A stretch of 64,000 nucleotides of DNA from Protopterus annectens (taxonomy: Eukaryota; Chordata; Ceratodontiformes; Protopteridae), in assembly GCF_019279795.1 (NCBI RefSeq), contig NC_056743.1:626409914-626473913 (forward strand), read 5' to 3'. Under the pieces are notes generated by a model that made no database searches, was not told the DNA's origin, and saw only the letters and a list, made by a program, of their open reading frames with translations. How positions within the stretch are numbered: the first letter of the stretch is position 1; every line of letters starts with the position of its first letter. Of this stretch, positions 40,061 to 49,999 are shown one piece after another. Both the position numbers and the translations under genes were made by a program.

Positions 40061-40506
40061 AGTGTGGGAGATGTAACCTTTGTGCTTTTATCTTAACCGC
40101 CAAGAATAAATTATTGGTGAGGAATGAATTATTGTTTTTTAAGGGGCATTTTAATTGTTATTCAAAAAATGTAGTATATATGGCCATATGTAATGAATGT
40201 TTAGCATTTTATATAGGTAAAACCTGTAGAGCCCTTAGAGATAAGATAGGTGAACACCTTCTTGATATTAGGCATCAAAAGAATACTAATGCCCTTTTTA
40301 GGCACATTAAACAATTTCCGGGTCATGGTTTTAAATTTATTATTATTCAACAAATAAGAAATGACTCACAAGGGTATACCTTAGACATTCACTTGGATGT
40401 ATGTGAATTGATATGGCAATTAAGATTTGATGCCACTAGATTTCCCGGTTTAAATGATAACATCAGCATGGCCCCCTTATTAAAGCTTAGGTTTATTAAT
40501 AGTTAA
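40050..40506 (+). pseudogene. PLE-2 Cys linker and GIY-YIG endonuclease
   Basis: The linker NFKCGRCNLCAF (40050-40090) has closely spaced cysteines, as in other PLE connectors. The endonuclease then reads VVYMAICNECLAFYIGKTCR, with the GIY-like and YIG-like halves (MAIC..., FYIGKT) and the conserved Arg in ALRDKIGEH. The domain ends FPGLNDNISMAPLLKL. It nicks target DNA to prime insertion. The frame is open from 40114 to 40506. Confidence 0.85.
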
Positions 40507-40789
40507 ACAGTGGTATTTTTTGTATATCTGCCTTGGACATATAAAATATGCATCTATATATAATTGTATATATTATATATATATATTTTCATAATAGCTG
40601 TGCCTTAATGTTTAGTGTGTTTTTAACACATTTTTTGTACTTTTAGTGTTTATATTTTCTATTTTAAATTTTTAAATTATATTGCATTAATAGAAGTTTT
40701 TTTAGACATTTTTATTTTAATTTCAGGTTAGTTCAGGTATTTAATTGGCAATTAATGTAAGTATTTATACTTGATAGTTATTTGTGGTA

Positions 40790-40838
40790 GTTGTTCTGAA
40801 GAAGTCTTTAGTATTAAGACGAAACCTAGGTTAACAAC
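40790..40838 (+). ncRNA. Hammerhead ribozyme candidate, PLE-2 right arm
   Basis: All conserved parts of a type I hammerhead are visible. Stem I GTTGTT (40790-40795) pairs with AACAAC (40833-40838). Box CTGAAGA is at 40796-40802. Stem II GTCTT/AAGAC closes a seven-base loop. GAA at 40821-40823 leads into the self-complementary ACCTAGGT (40824-40831), and a U at 40832 precedes the predicted cleavage. Minimal palindromic stem III is typical of PLE hammerheads, which are thought to work as dimers. Self-cleavage is not shown. Confidence 0.75.
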
Positions 40839-40967
40839 TTTTTGTGTATCGTGTTTGGCTTGGTTTTCATGTGGTACAATAAAAGTGGACGTTTATCCTA
40901 TTGCAGATTTTTCATTTTGGTTTGTTGGTTCCTATATTCGATTTGCCATATCCTTTGGAATTCGAAG

Positions 40968-41368
<401 letters not shown>

Positions 41369-41483
41369 TAAGAAACACAAAAATATACCTCCAAACAAAA
41401 GCAAATAAACCAAAAAGGCTTTTAAGCATAATAAAAAAAAGAAGAGTAAAAGAAAAACAGGGGGCTGGAAGGAGGGTAACCAG

Positions 41484-41584
41484 GACTGCAACAGTGAATA
41501 CACTCGAACATCTACATTTACGGTAAGTGTACACAACTGTACTATGTTCATAGTGTTTCACTGTTGCAGTCATTACATTTGGGT
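41484..41584. other. DIRS-7 internal complementary region
   Basis: The left-tip complement ends ACTGTACT at 41543, then ATGTTCATAGTG and CATTACATTTGGGT. It matches the tips at 32034 and 46543 and so ties the two DIRS-7 segments together. Confidence 0.82.
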
Positions 41585-41639
41585 AGATTCCCAAAGCTAA
41601 GGATGGGAGGATGGATTTATACAGCATTAGGACCAGCTA

Positions 41640-42744
41640 TAAGGCCCTGCAAAACAGCAGTGGCAAAGCCAGCTCTGGATTTAGAGAAAATTGGTAAGTG
41701 ACCATGCTAAGTGAAAGTATGAACTAAACTCCAGGTAGCAGCTTCTAGAATATCCCTGGTAGGAACACCTCTGATAAAGGCTGCTGAAGTAGATGCAGCC
41801 CTGGTGGAATGAGATCTGATCCCCTGGGGGATAGGTTTTCCATGGTGCTTGTAACAGAAATGAATACAATGGCTTATCCATTTAGAAATTGTTAGCTTTG
41901 AAACGGCCTTCCCCTCTGCCCCTGCAGCAAATGCTACCAGCAGTTGTTCAGATTTTGTTCGAGATTTAGTCCTGCCCAAGTAGAATCTAAGTTGTCTGTG
42001 TACATCCAATGAATGCAGAATCCGCTCTCCCTTGTTCTGTGGATTGGGAAAGAAAGTTGGCAAATGAATGGACTGATTAAGAGCCACATTGGATACCACC
42101 TTGGGCATGAATGATGGATTGGTCCTGAGTGACACCCTGTCCGCATGAAAGATGATGAAAGGCTCCACTGCCATAATGGCCTGTATTTCAGATATCCTTC
42201 TAGCTGAAGTGATTTTCCAGGAAATAAATTTTAAGTCTGCAGTTGCAGCTGGCTCGAAAGGAGGTAGAGTGAGTTTCTCCAATACAAAGTTAAGGTCCCA
42301 GTGCAGGGGTTGGAGCTCTCCTGGGTGGTGTCAAGGTTTTGGCCCCTCTGAGACACTGCTTTAGAAGAGGATGAGAGAAGAGGGTAGAGGGTTTGTGTTG
42401 TAATGAGCTGAAATGGCTGAGGCATGGATTTTTATGGAAGAAAAAGACAGGCCCTTATGAAGCATCTCAGTTAAGTATTGCAAAATCTGAGGTAAATTGG
42501 GCACTGCTGTGCTCATCCCTTGAGATTGATTCCAGGCACAGAATCTTTTCCATTTGTCAGCATAAGATTTTCTAGTACTAGGTCTTCTCGCCTCCAAAAT
42601 GACATCCATCACAGGTTTGCTGAGGGATGCTAAGGGTGAATCTAAGTGATTAGACAAGCTGCAAGATTCAATGTTTGGAGCTGAGGGTGCAGAATTTGGT
42701 TCTCCTGCTGAGACAGTAAGGAAGGTGTCTAAGGCAGGTGCCAC
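41640..42744 (-). pseudogene. DIRS-7 tyrosine recombinase (catalytic site destroyed)
   Basis: The core-binding domain is in 42744-42361 (DVILEARRPSTRKSY). After a shift the catalytic domain runs 42282-41707 with ITSARRISEIQAI and HSTRAASTSAAFIRG. At the nucleophile block, the KHYHL of other copies reads stop-H-G-H-L: the Lys codon is TAG (41707-41709) and Tyr is Gly (41701-41703). An 8-residue gap lies between LKFISWK and ITSARR. The enzyme is dead for several reasons. Confidence 0.82.
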
Positions 42745-42749
42745 GGAGA

Positions 42750-44430
42750 AATGTGAGACACTTCACAGGAGTGGGTACCAGTGTTGGCGAGGCCAGTCTG
42801 GAGCAATCGAAATCATTTTTGCTTTGTCCTGTTTGACTAAGTAGAACTTTGGAGAGCAAAGGCAGAGTGTGAAAGGCATAGACTGACAGGTTTTTCCAGC
42901 TGAAGGACAGAGCATCCACTTTCCAGGCATTTTTGTGACGAGTTCTTGTGCATAATTTGTCCAACTGGTAGTTCTGGGGTGAGGCAAAAAGATCTGTGTC
43001 TGGGCTCCCCTATTTGCGTGTCAACATGTTGAAAATCTGTGGTTCCAGTTTCCATTCGTGAGAGTCCATGAGATTTCTGATTAGTTCGTCTGCCAGAACA
43101 TTATGCTTTCCTGGCAGGAATTGAGCTTGTAGTTGCACTTGGTAACTCAAGGCAGTGTTCCACAATGCCATGGCTAGTCTGCAGAGGGAGTATTAATGTG
43201 AACCAACCCTGCTTTTTTTATGTACCACATAACTGTGGTGTTGTCCGTCTTTATCAGTAATTGTCCTGGATGAAGGTAGTCCTTTGAAGGCTGTCAGTGC
43301 ATTCTGTACAGCTAGCATTTCCTTTTGCTTGATATGAAGGTGCATTTGATTTGGGCTCCATTTGTCCTGAATGCACTTCCCTGCCAGAAGAGCCCCCCAT
43401 GCACAGTTTGATGCGTCTGTAGTTAGGATTTGGGCAGGATTTGGTGGTGTGAATGGCAGTCCCCTGTTGTGGTTGCAGGCCTCTGCCCACCAGAGGAACT
43501 CTAGGCGCAGGAAAGGTACGATAGGAGTCATTGTTTCCAGGCTATGACAATGTTGACTCCATAAACTTTTTAAGTACCACTGAAGCTTCCTCATAGGCAG
43601 TCTTGCATATGGAATTAGAAAAATGCATGAGGCCATGAACCCCAAGGCTTGCAGTATTTGCCTTGCAGATAGCAGGGTTTTTGTGGCCACCTGTTTGAAA
43701 TAAGTCACCAAATGAATTTGCTTTTCTGGTGTAAGGAATGCCCTCTGGGCAGTTGTATTCAAGCTTGCACCCAGGAATATAATTTGAGAGGGTACCATTT
43801 GAGATTTCTTTTTGTTTATGGTGTACCCTAGACAGGTTAGAAGCCTTTTTACAAACGCCAGATATTTCAGAAGAATGGCCTGGTTTTCTGCCTGAATTAG
43901 ACAATCGTCCAGGTATGGATATATTTGGATATTTCTTTACCTGCAAAATGCAATTACTGGAGCCAAGCACTTTGTGAATACCCTGGGCACAGTAGACAAG
44001 CCAAAGGGCAGTGCAGAGAACTGATAATGCATGCAGCCTGCTTTGAAGCGTAGGAATCTTCTGCAAGATTCCCTGATTGGGATATGCAGGTAAGCCTCTT
44101 AAGTCGAGAGTTGCCAACCAGGCATCCTTGCCTAGCATAGGAAGTAAGTGGTGAGTTAGCATCTTGAATTTTGGAATGTCCAGAAAGGTGTTTAGAGTAG
44201 ACAGGTCCAGAATTAGATGCCATGATTTGTCTTTTCTGGGTACCAGGAAAAGTCTGGAATAGAAACCTTGCCCCTTTTCCTCTTCTGGTACTAGCTGAAT
44301 AGTCCCCATGCTTAGGAGGGAAAGTACTTGTTTCTGAGCCTCTGCCCACTGATTTGGGGGCAGATCTGGTCACCAGTTTGGAGTTGGCAGTGTGTGGAAA
44401 TGAAATCTGTATCCCTGGGACACTATTTAA
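42750..44430 (-). pseudogene. DIRS-7 pol
   Basis: The fingers GQGFYSRLFLVPRKDKSW and up to motif A (ATLDL) are in 44309-43542. Motif C is at about 43890-43920 with other frames required. 43798-43193 holds the thumb (QILQALGFMASCIFLIPYAR) and RNase H (TTDASNCAWGALL, HIKQKEMLAV). The methyltransferase-like block is degraded and partly in 42987-42668. At least five shifts are present. Confidence 0.76.
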
Positions 44431-44457
44431 AACCCATTTGTCAAGTGCTTGGTAATT

Positions 44458-46223
44458 TCAAAGGGATTTCATTGAGACTGGTTTACCATAGAGTGGTGCC
44501 TTGTTGTTTCCAGATTTGGAAGTGGAAGCACCCCATTGCTTAGTTCTGAAAGTCCCTTGGGACTGAAACGTGGTGGTTTTGGAATGTCTGGGTTTGGCTG
44601 TAGTGGCTCTGGAAGGAGCTGGAAAGGACCAGTTCTTAGTAGGCCAATGCCTACTAAATCTAGGAGGTTGCACTTGTAAGAGATCTTTCACAGTTTGCAT
44701 AGATTTAGCTTTGTCTTCCACCTTTTTTAGAACTTCTTCAGCCTTACTGCCAAATAAGCAGACCAAGCTATAAAGGAGCATCCAAAAGTTTTGCTTTAAC
44801 ACGATCAGGCAGACATTGCTCCTTAAGCCAAGCATGCCTTCTAAGCACAGACCCAGTAACAGTAGCCCTACAAGAGGCCCCTAAGGAATCAAAACCACAC
44901 TGCCAAGTATGTTTGCCAACTTGTTCAGCCGAATGCAATAAATCCTGCAAATCTTTATTCTCCACACAGTCAGAAATCAACATAATTTTCTGTTGAAGCA
45001 GTCCCATGATAGGATGTCGATATTTTAGCATATGGAATTGACAGTTTAAAGCTCAGATTGCTAAGGCTGCAGAAGTATAAACCTTTTTACCCCATCTATC
45101 TAGCGCCCTGGAGTCTATCAGAAGGGGTTGGATTTTTAGCAGTAGTAGCCTTAATGCCCTTGGGCCCCTGAGAAATGGTTTCAGGGTCCACAACCCGTCT
45201 GGTTTGCTAGGGGCTGGAGGCAAGGAATCAGGGGCCATACTGGATTCCGAAAACACATCAGCAATATCTAGTACAGGAGGTATAGCCAAAGGCCTATGCT
45301 GAGGAAAAAGAAGAAAATCTCCAAGCCTCTTTTTGGATTCAGAGAAATCCTGACTCTCCCACTGGAAATGCTCCCTTAAGGTATGTAAAGCTTCCCGAAA
45401 ACAGAAATCCTCAGGTGGAGAAGCAGAGGGAATGGAATCCTCTGCATCAGAGTCCTCATAAGTAGGTATGGACAAATCCAGATCATTAGAAGAGAGTCCT
45501 GTTCAGAAGACTCAATCAAATTCAATCCTAGGCCTCTGGGGGGGGGGGGGGGTTGACTACCCCTGATTAGAGTAATTAAATCTTCAGCCACTTTGATCAT
45601 TTGTTTTTTTAGGCATAGGGGCCAGAACATGTGGCCTGGGCATCAGTTTTTTAGACAGATAGAGATTTAGGCCTTAGCACTGAAGTTGGAGTCGGCTTAA
45701 TATGCAAGTCTGTAGGCCTGAATACACCTTCAGAAACCGGTGCCTGCTCAGCGGCTCTGGACCCATCCAAGGTAGAGACATCCGTGGGTTCCATATGTGA
45801 AGCATCTCACGGCATACCGGACTCTGAATGGGTCTCAGTAGAGGCCTGTGAATCAGAAGTAGTGGGTAATAGGGGCTGTGAATGTGTCTCAATGAGTACC
45901 GGTGAACTGGCGACTGGCTTAGGAGAAGCGTCGTTGTCAGTTTTGGACCTCAACGGCCTGTGTCTGTCTTTTTCTTTGCTTTTTTTCAGTATTCCGGTAG
46001 TCGGATGGCTAACCGACGTCATTTCTGGATAATTAAACAGAGAACCAAAATATTTAGAAGCAAAAATGTACCGACAACCGATAGTGTGCTGATTAAATAA
46101 AGCACAAAACCGACAGCAAGATACATCGTGGTCAGGGCCTAGGCAAGGAATACAGTACAAATTAAAATCCTTATGAGGTATTTGCTTCCCACAAGTAATA
46201 CAATTAACAACTTTTACTGACAT
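44458..46223 (-). pseudogene. DIRS-7 gag
   Basis: It starts at the ATG at 46223, with the frame open for 138 residues: MSVKVVNCITCGKQIPHKDF, CIPCLGPDHDVSCCRFC. These Cys pairs are the likely zinc-binding N-terminus, here the clearest intact example. Later blocks in other frames: EDSDAEDSIPSASPPED (45475-45053), HTWQCGFDSLGASCRATVTG (45031-44768), then FGSKAEEVLKK and LQVQPPRFSRHWP (44835-44458). A run of 15 C/G at about 45540 marks one shift. Confidence 0.8.
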
Positions 46224-46543
46224 CGGTAAGGAGCAAGAAAAAGTTTCCCCAACGGGGTACTTAGCTTTCAGTTGAAGACTTCGGTTCTGAAACTTGAAAA
46301 CGAAAATTTCAGGACTCGGCTGACCGGCACTTGCGAAATGCTTCTGCTTCGGGCACCGTGCAACAAGAAAGACTGACGTAATGGCGTCGGCTGCATGTTT
46401 TATACCCCTGACGACCTGACATCATGGAAGAAGGGTCAGCAACCGACGCAGGACCCAAGACTTTGTTAATCAGGTCAACTGAGGGCAACCTGCCAGCAGA
46501 TTACCCAAATGTAATAACTGCAACAGTGAAACACAACGAACAT
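46224..46543 (-). promoter_or_regulatory. DIRS-7 right (5') ITR
   Basis: This holds the leader and terminus. The TATA-like box is the complement of GTTTTATACCCC near 46398-46409; the CRE-like box is TGACATCA (46417-46424), one base off TGACGTCA. The tip ends at 46543. Confidence 0.7.
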
Positions 46544-47145
46544 CTCCATGTTGCAGCCTCCACGATGTCCTTGGTAGGGAACCATCTGAGAAAAGCTGCA
46601 GAGGTGGCAGTTGCCCTAGTGGAATGTGTTTCCCATGGTGTTAGTAACAGAAATATATACAGTGTGCTATCCATTTGGAAAAGGTTTGTTTTGATATGGC
46701 CTTGCCCTCTGCTGCAAAGCTGACCAGTAACTGGTCAGACTTCCTAAAGGACTTCGTCCTATCCAGGTAGAATGTGAACTGTCTGTGTACATCTAAAGAG
46801 TGCAGGATCCTTTCCCCCTTATGTTGAGGTGTAGGGAAAAAGTGGGGAAATTAATAGATTGGTTGAGAGCCACACTAGACACTACTTTAGGCATGAAAGT
46901 TGTGTTAGTCCTGAGGGAGACCCTGTCAACATGGAAAATGAAGGGTTCCACAGCCATGACTGCTTGTAGCTCAGACACTCTTCTAGCTGAAGTGATGGCC
47001 AGAAGCAAGGTTGTTTTCCAAGAGAGGAATTTTAACTCTGCTGAGACTGCTGGTTCAAAGGGAGCCTTTTCCAACACAAAGTTAAGGTCCCAAGCAGGGG
47101 TAGGGGCTCTTCTGGGTGGCCTTAAGTGTTAGCCCCTCTAAGGAA
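46544..47145 (-). mobile_element. DIRS-5 segment 3 of 4 (recombinase, middle)
   Basis: This is recombinase sequence continuing from 32033. It starts CTCCATGTTGCAGCC. The frame 47077-46793 reads EKAPFEPAVSAELKFLSWKT and TSARRVSELQAVMAVEPF, with the catalytic Arg. The H-x-x-R region near 46560-46640 is damaged by a deletion. The segment stops at AGGAA (47145), where DIRS-9 is inserted. Confidence 0.82.
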
Positions 47146-47864
47146 CTGCTGCATCTCATTGCATATCAGACTCTGAATGGGTCTCAGCAGAGGCCTGCGA
47201 ATCTGTAGAAGCGGGCATCAGGGGCTGCAAAGGTGTCTCACTGAGTACTGGCGGACTGGTGACTAGCTTAATGGAAGTGTCATTGACAGTTTTTGACCTA
47301 TGCGGTCCATCTCTCTCTTTGTCTTTGTGCTTTTTCGGAAGATCGGTAGTCGGATGGCTTACCAAAGCCATTTCAGAAAACAGAGAATGAAAGCGAAAGA
47401 ATTTAGCTACAAACATAGCCCGACGATGAATGGTCGAGACGTTAAACAAGGCACAAAAGCAACAGCTAGGGATGTTGTGGTCTGGGCCTAAACAGGTGAT
47501 GCAGTAAGAATGAAAATCTCTCTGAGGTATTTGCTTTCCACAGGCAAGACAATTGTTCATTTTTTTCTGACATCGGTTAAAGCAAGAAAAAAGAATCCCC
47601 AACGGGGTACTTGGCTTCAGAAGACTTCAGGTCTGAAACTCGAAAATTTGAGGTAGCGGCCGACCGGCTCTTGAGAACTGCTTCTGCTTCGGGCTCCTTC
47701 TCGGCAAGAAAGACTGTTGTAATTGCATCAACTGCATGTTTTATACCCCTGACTACCTGACAGCATCAGATGCAGAAGTCCCAAGACACTGGTATTCGGG
47801 CTGACTGAAAGCTACCTGCAGGCAGATAAGTGTGATGACTGCAACAGTGAAACACGAAGAACAT
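47146..47864 (-). mobile_element. DIRS-9, short DIRS fragment (right ITR and gag N-terminus only)
   Basis: This insertion of about 0.7 kb in the DIRS-5 recombinase has a normal right tip (GAAGAACAT ending 47864) but no left ITR. It contains the 5' ITR, leader and gag up to the region equivalent to residue about 120. DIRS-5 recombinase resumes at 47865 with CTGCTTGATGAGG. The left border may be a few bases off because CTGCT is present on both sides. Confidence 0.75.
47156..47602 (-). pseudogene. DIRS-9 gag N-terminus
   Basis: The usual start ATG lies at 47573. An extra A in the A-run after it shifts the frame, so the open frame 47602-47156 reads CQKKMNNCLACGKQIPQRDF. The Cys pairs CLACGK, CITCLG and CCFC are kept. 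Basic LPKKHKDKERDG follows. It is truncated on the left by the insertion junction. Confidence 0.72.
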
Positions 47865-48135
47865 CTGCTTGATGAGGGGGTGTGAAAATAGAGGTGGCTC
47901 TGTGCTGTAATGAGCACAGATGGGAGAGGCATGGATTTTAAGAGAAGGATAGGCCCCTGTGAAGCGAGTGCTGTGCTGGTTCAGCTCCTTTATCCTGGAT
48001 CCAGGAGCTATACCTTTTCCACTTGTCAGCATAGGATTTTCTAGTGCTGGGTCATCTGGCTTCACGTATAAAGTCCAGGACTTGCTTACTTAGGCTGGCC
48101 ACTGGAGGAGAGGTCAAGGAATAAGCCAGGCTGCC
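47865..48135 (-). pseudogene. DIRS-5 recombinase, N-terminal part
   Basis: Short frames show the equivalents of DFIREARxPSTRKSYADKW near 48010-48060 and SLKIHASPICAHYSTEP near 47890-47930. It is shifted and shortened. The rest of the gene is at 46544-47145 and 31900-32033. Confidence 0.7.
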
Positions 48136-49960
48136 AGGTTCAGGGTCTGCAATTGTGGATGCAAGAACTCACTTTTGCTGCGTCAGGAGAGTTGGAATCT
48201 GAGGGAGGTGCCATGGAGGCAACGGTGACAGGCTGCGCAATAGTGGGTACCAGTGTTGGCGTGGTCAGTCTGGGGCAATCAGGGCTGCCCTTGGTCTTTC
48301 CTCCCTTATTTTGAGTAACACCCTTACAAGAAGAGGTAGAGTGGGAAATGCACAGACTGAGAGGCTTACCCATTGGAAGGCTAGGGCATCCACTTTCTTG
48401 GCCTTGCTGTGAGGTTCCCTGGTGCAAAAATTGCTGAGCTGGTGGTTGTTGTGGGAGGCAAATAGATCCACCTTCAGGGTACCCTATTTCTGGGTTACGA
48501 GGCTGAAGGTGCTGTGGTTTAACTGCCACTCGTGTGGGTCTAGGAGATTTCTGCTTAAGTTGTCTGCCAAAGAGTTTTGGGTGCCTGGCAGGAATTATGC
48601 TAGCAGGTGAATCTGGACGGCTGAAGCCATGTGCAAAAGGGTCATGGCAAGCCTGCATAGTGGGCAAGAGTGGGTTCCTCCCTGCTTGTTGATGTACCAC
48701 ATCACTGTGGTGTTGTCTGTTTTGATTAGAAGAGGTCCAGGAGAGAGTAGGGGTCTGAAAGCTGTCAGAGCGTGCTGAACAGCTAGCATCCCTTTTTGGT
48801 TGATGTGCAGATGAATTTGATTTGGGCTCCAGTGGCCCTGAATGCACCTGCTGTCCAGGTGTGCACCCCAGACATAGCCTGATGCATCTGTGGTTAGGGT
48901 CTGGGCAGCGTGGGGTTGTGAACAGGGAAGTTCCTTGTTGTGGTTGCATGCTGCTGCCCAAAGAAAATCTTTCCTTAGACAAGGTATCATAGGTATAATA
49001 GTTTCCAGGTCCTGAAAATGTTGACACCAAAGGCTTTTTAAGTACCACTGAAGTTTCCTCATATGCAGTCTGGCATATGGAATTAGTAGAATGCAGGAGG
49101 CCATGAACCCTAGAGCTTGCAGGATTTTCCTAGCGGATAACTGGGTTCTGGTGGCCAGTTGAAAGTAGCAGCCTGTCAGATAGGCTTGTTTTTCTGGAGT
49201 AAGGAATGCCATCTGGGATGCTGTCCAGGCTTGCTCCCAGGAATACAATTTTGTGAATGGGGACTAGTTTGGATTTCTTTTCGTTTACAGTGTACCCCAG
49301 TGAGGTCACTAAATCTTGTACAAATGTCAGGTGCTGTAACAGCTTTTCCTGACTGTCTGCCTGCATCAGGCAGTCGTCCAAAGTAGGGGGTACATTTGAA
49401 TATTTGTCTGCAAAAAGCAATGGCTAGAGCCAGGCATTTTGTCAAAACTTTGGGAGTAGTGGATAAGTCAAAGGGAAGTGCAGAGAACTGATAATGCATA
49501 GATCCTGTCCTGAAACACAGATATTTCCTGCAACAGTCTCCGATTGGGATGTGCAGGTAGGCCTCTTTTAGGTCTAGAGTGGCTAACCAGGCATCTTTGG
49601 ATAGAATAGGAAGAAGATGCTGGAGGGTGAGCATTTTGAATTTTGGTACCACCAGAAAGGTGTTTAGAATGGATAGATGTAGGATTAGGCGCCAGGTGCC
49701 CTCTTTTCTGGGTACCAGGAGAAGTCTGGAATAGAAACTTTGGGCTATCTGGTCTGCAGGAACAGGCTGAACTGCCCTTATGGAGAGCAGGGAATGAACT
49801 TGGTTTTGTGCCTCTGCCCACTGGTTTGGAGGAAGTGCGTGGAAATAAAAAAGTTGTACCCCGGGATACTATGTTGAGGACACACCGATTGTTGGTGATG
49901 GAGGCCCAGTTTTTTGCATGGGATGCAAGTTTTCCTCCTAGGGGCACAAGCAGGTGGGCA
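48136..49960 (-). pseudogene. DIRS-5 pol
   Basis: Motif A (TLDLKEAYLHIPIGDCC) and motif B (LSTTPKVLTKC) are in 49652-49176; motif C is mutated (TLDDCLMQ near 49370). 49248-48595 contains the thumb (KILQALGFMASCILLIPYAR) and RNase H (TTDASGYVWGAHL, HINQKGMLAV where the usual Glu is Gly, KTDNTTVMWYINKQ). The methyltransferase-like block starts at 48471 (MDLFASHNNHQLSNFC). The loss of the RNase H Glu and of YLDD makes this copy inactive. Confidence 0.8.
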
Positions 49961-49999
49961 AAGGTGGAGTTGAAAAGTAATTGCGAATTCTTTCCATAA

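Larger units (their letters stand above)
37681..40967 (+). mobile_element. PLE-2, Penelope-like element with inverted 5' arm (3287 bp)
   Basis: This is a second PLE of a different subfamily from PLE-1 but with the same architecture: an inverted copy of the 3' end (37681-about 38508), then a 5'-truncated sense body with reverse transcriptase, Cys linker and GIY-YIG endonuclease, then the 3' end (about 40157-40967). The arms are nearly identical over about 0.8 kb, suggesting they were made in one event not long ago. Hammerhead cores sit in both arms. An 8-bp duplication flanks it. Confidence 0.88.
41369..46543 (-). mobile_element. DIRS-7 segment 2 of 2
   Basis: This continues DIRS-7 after the microsatellite: rest of the left ITR region, ICR, YR, pol, gag and right ITR. 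The tip GAACAT ends at 46543. Then follows CTCCATGTTGCAGCC, the DIRS-5 recombinase sequence broken at 32033. Net DIRS-7 length without the microsatellite is about 5.4 kb. Confidence 0.85.
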
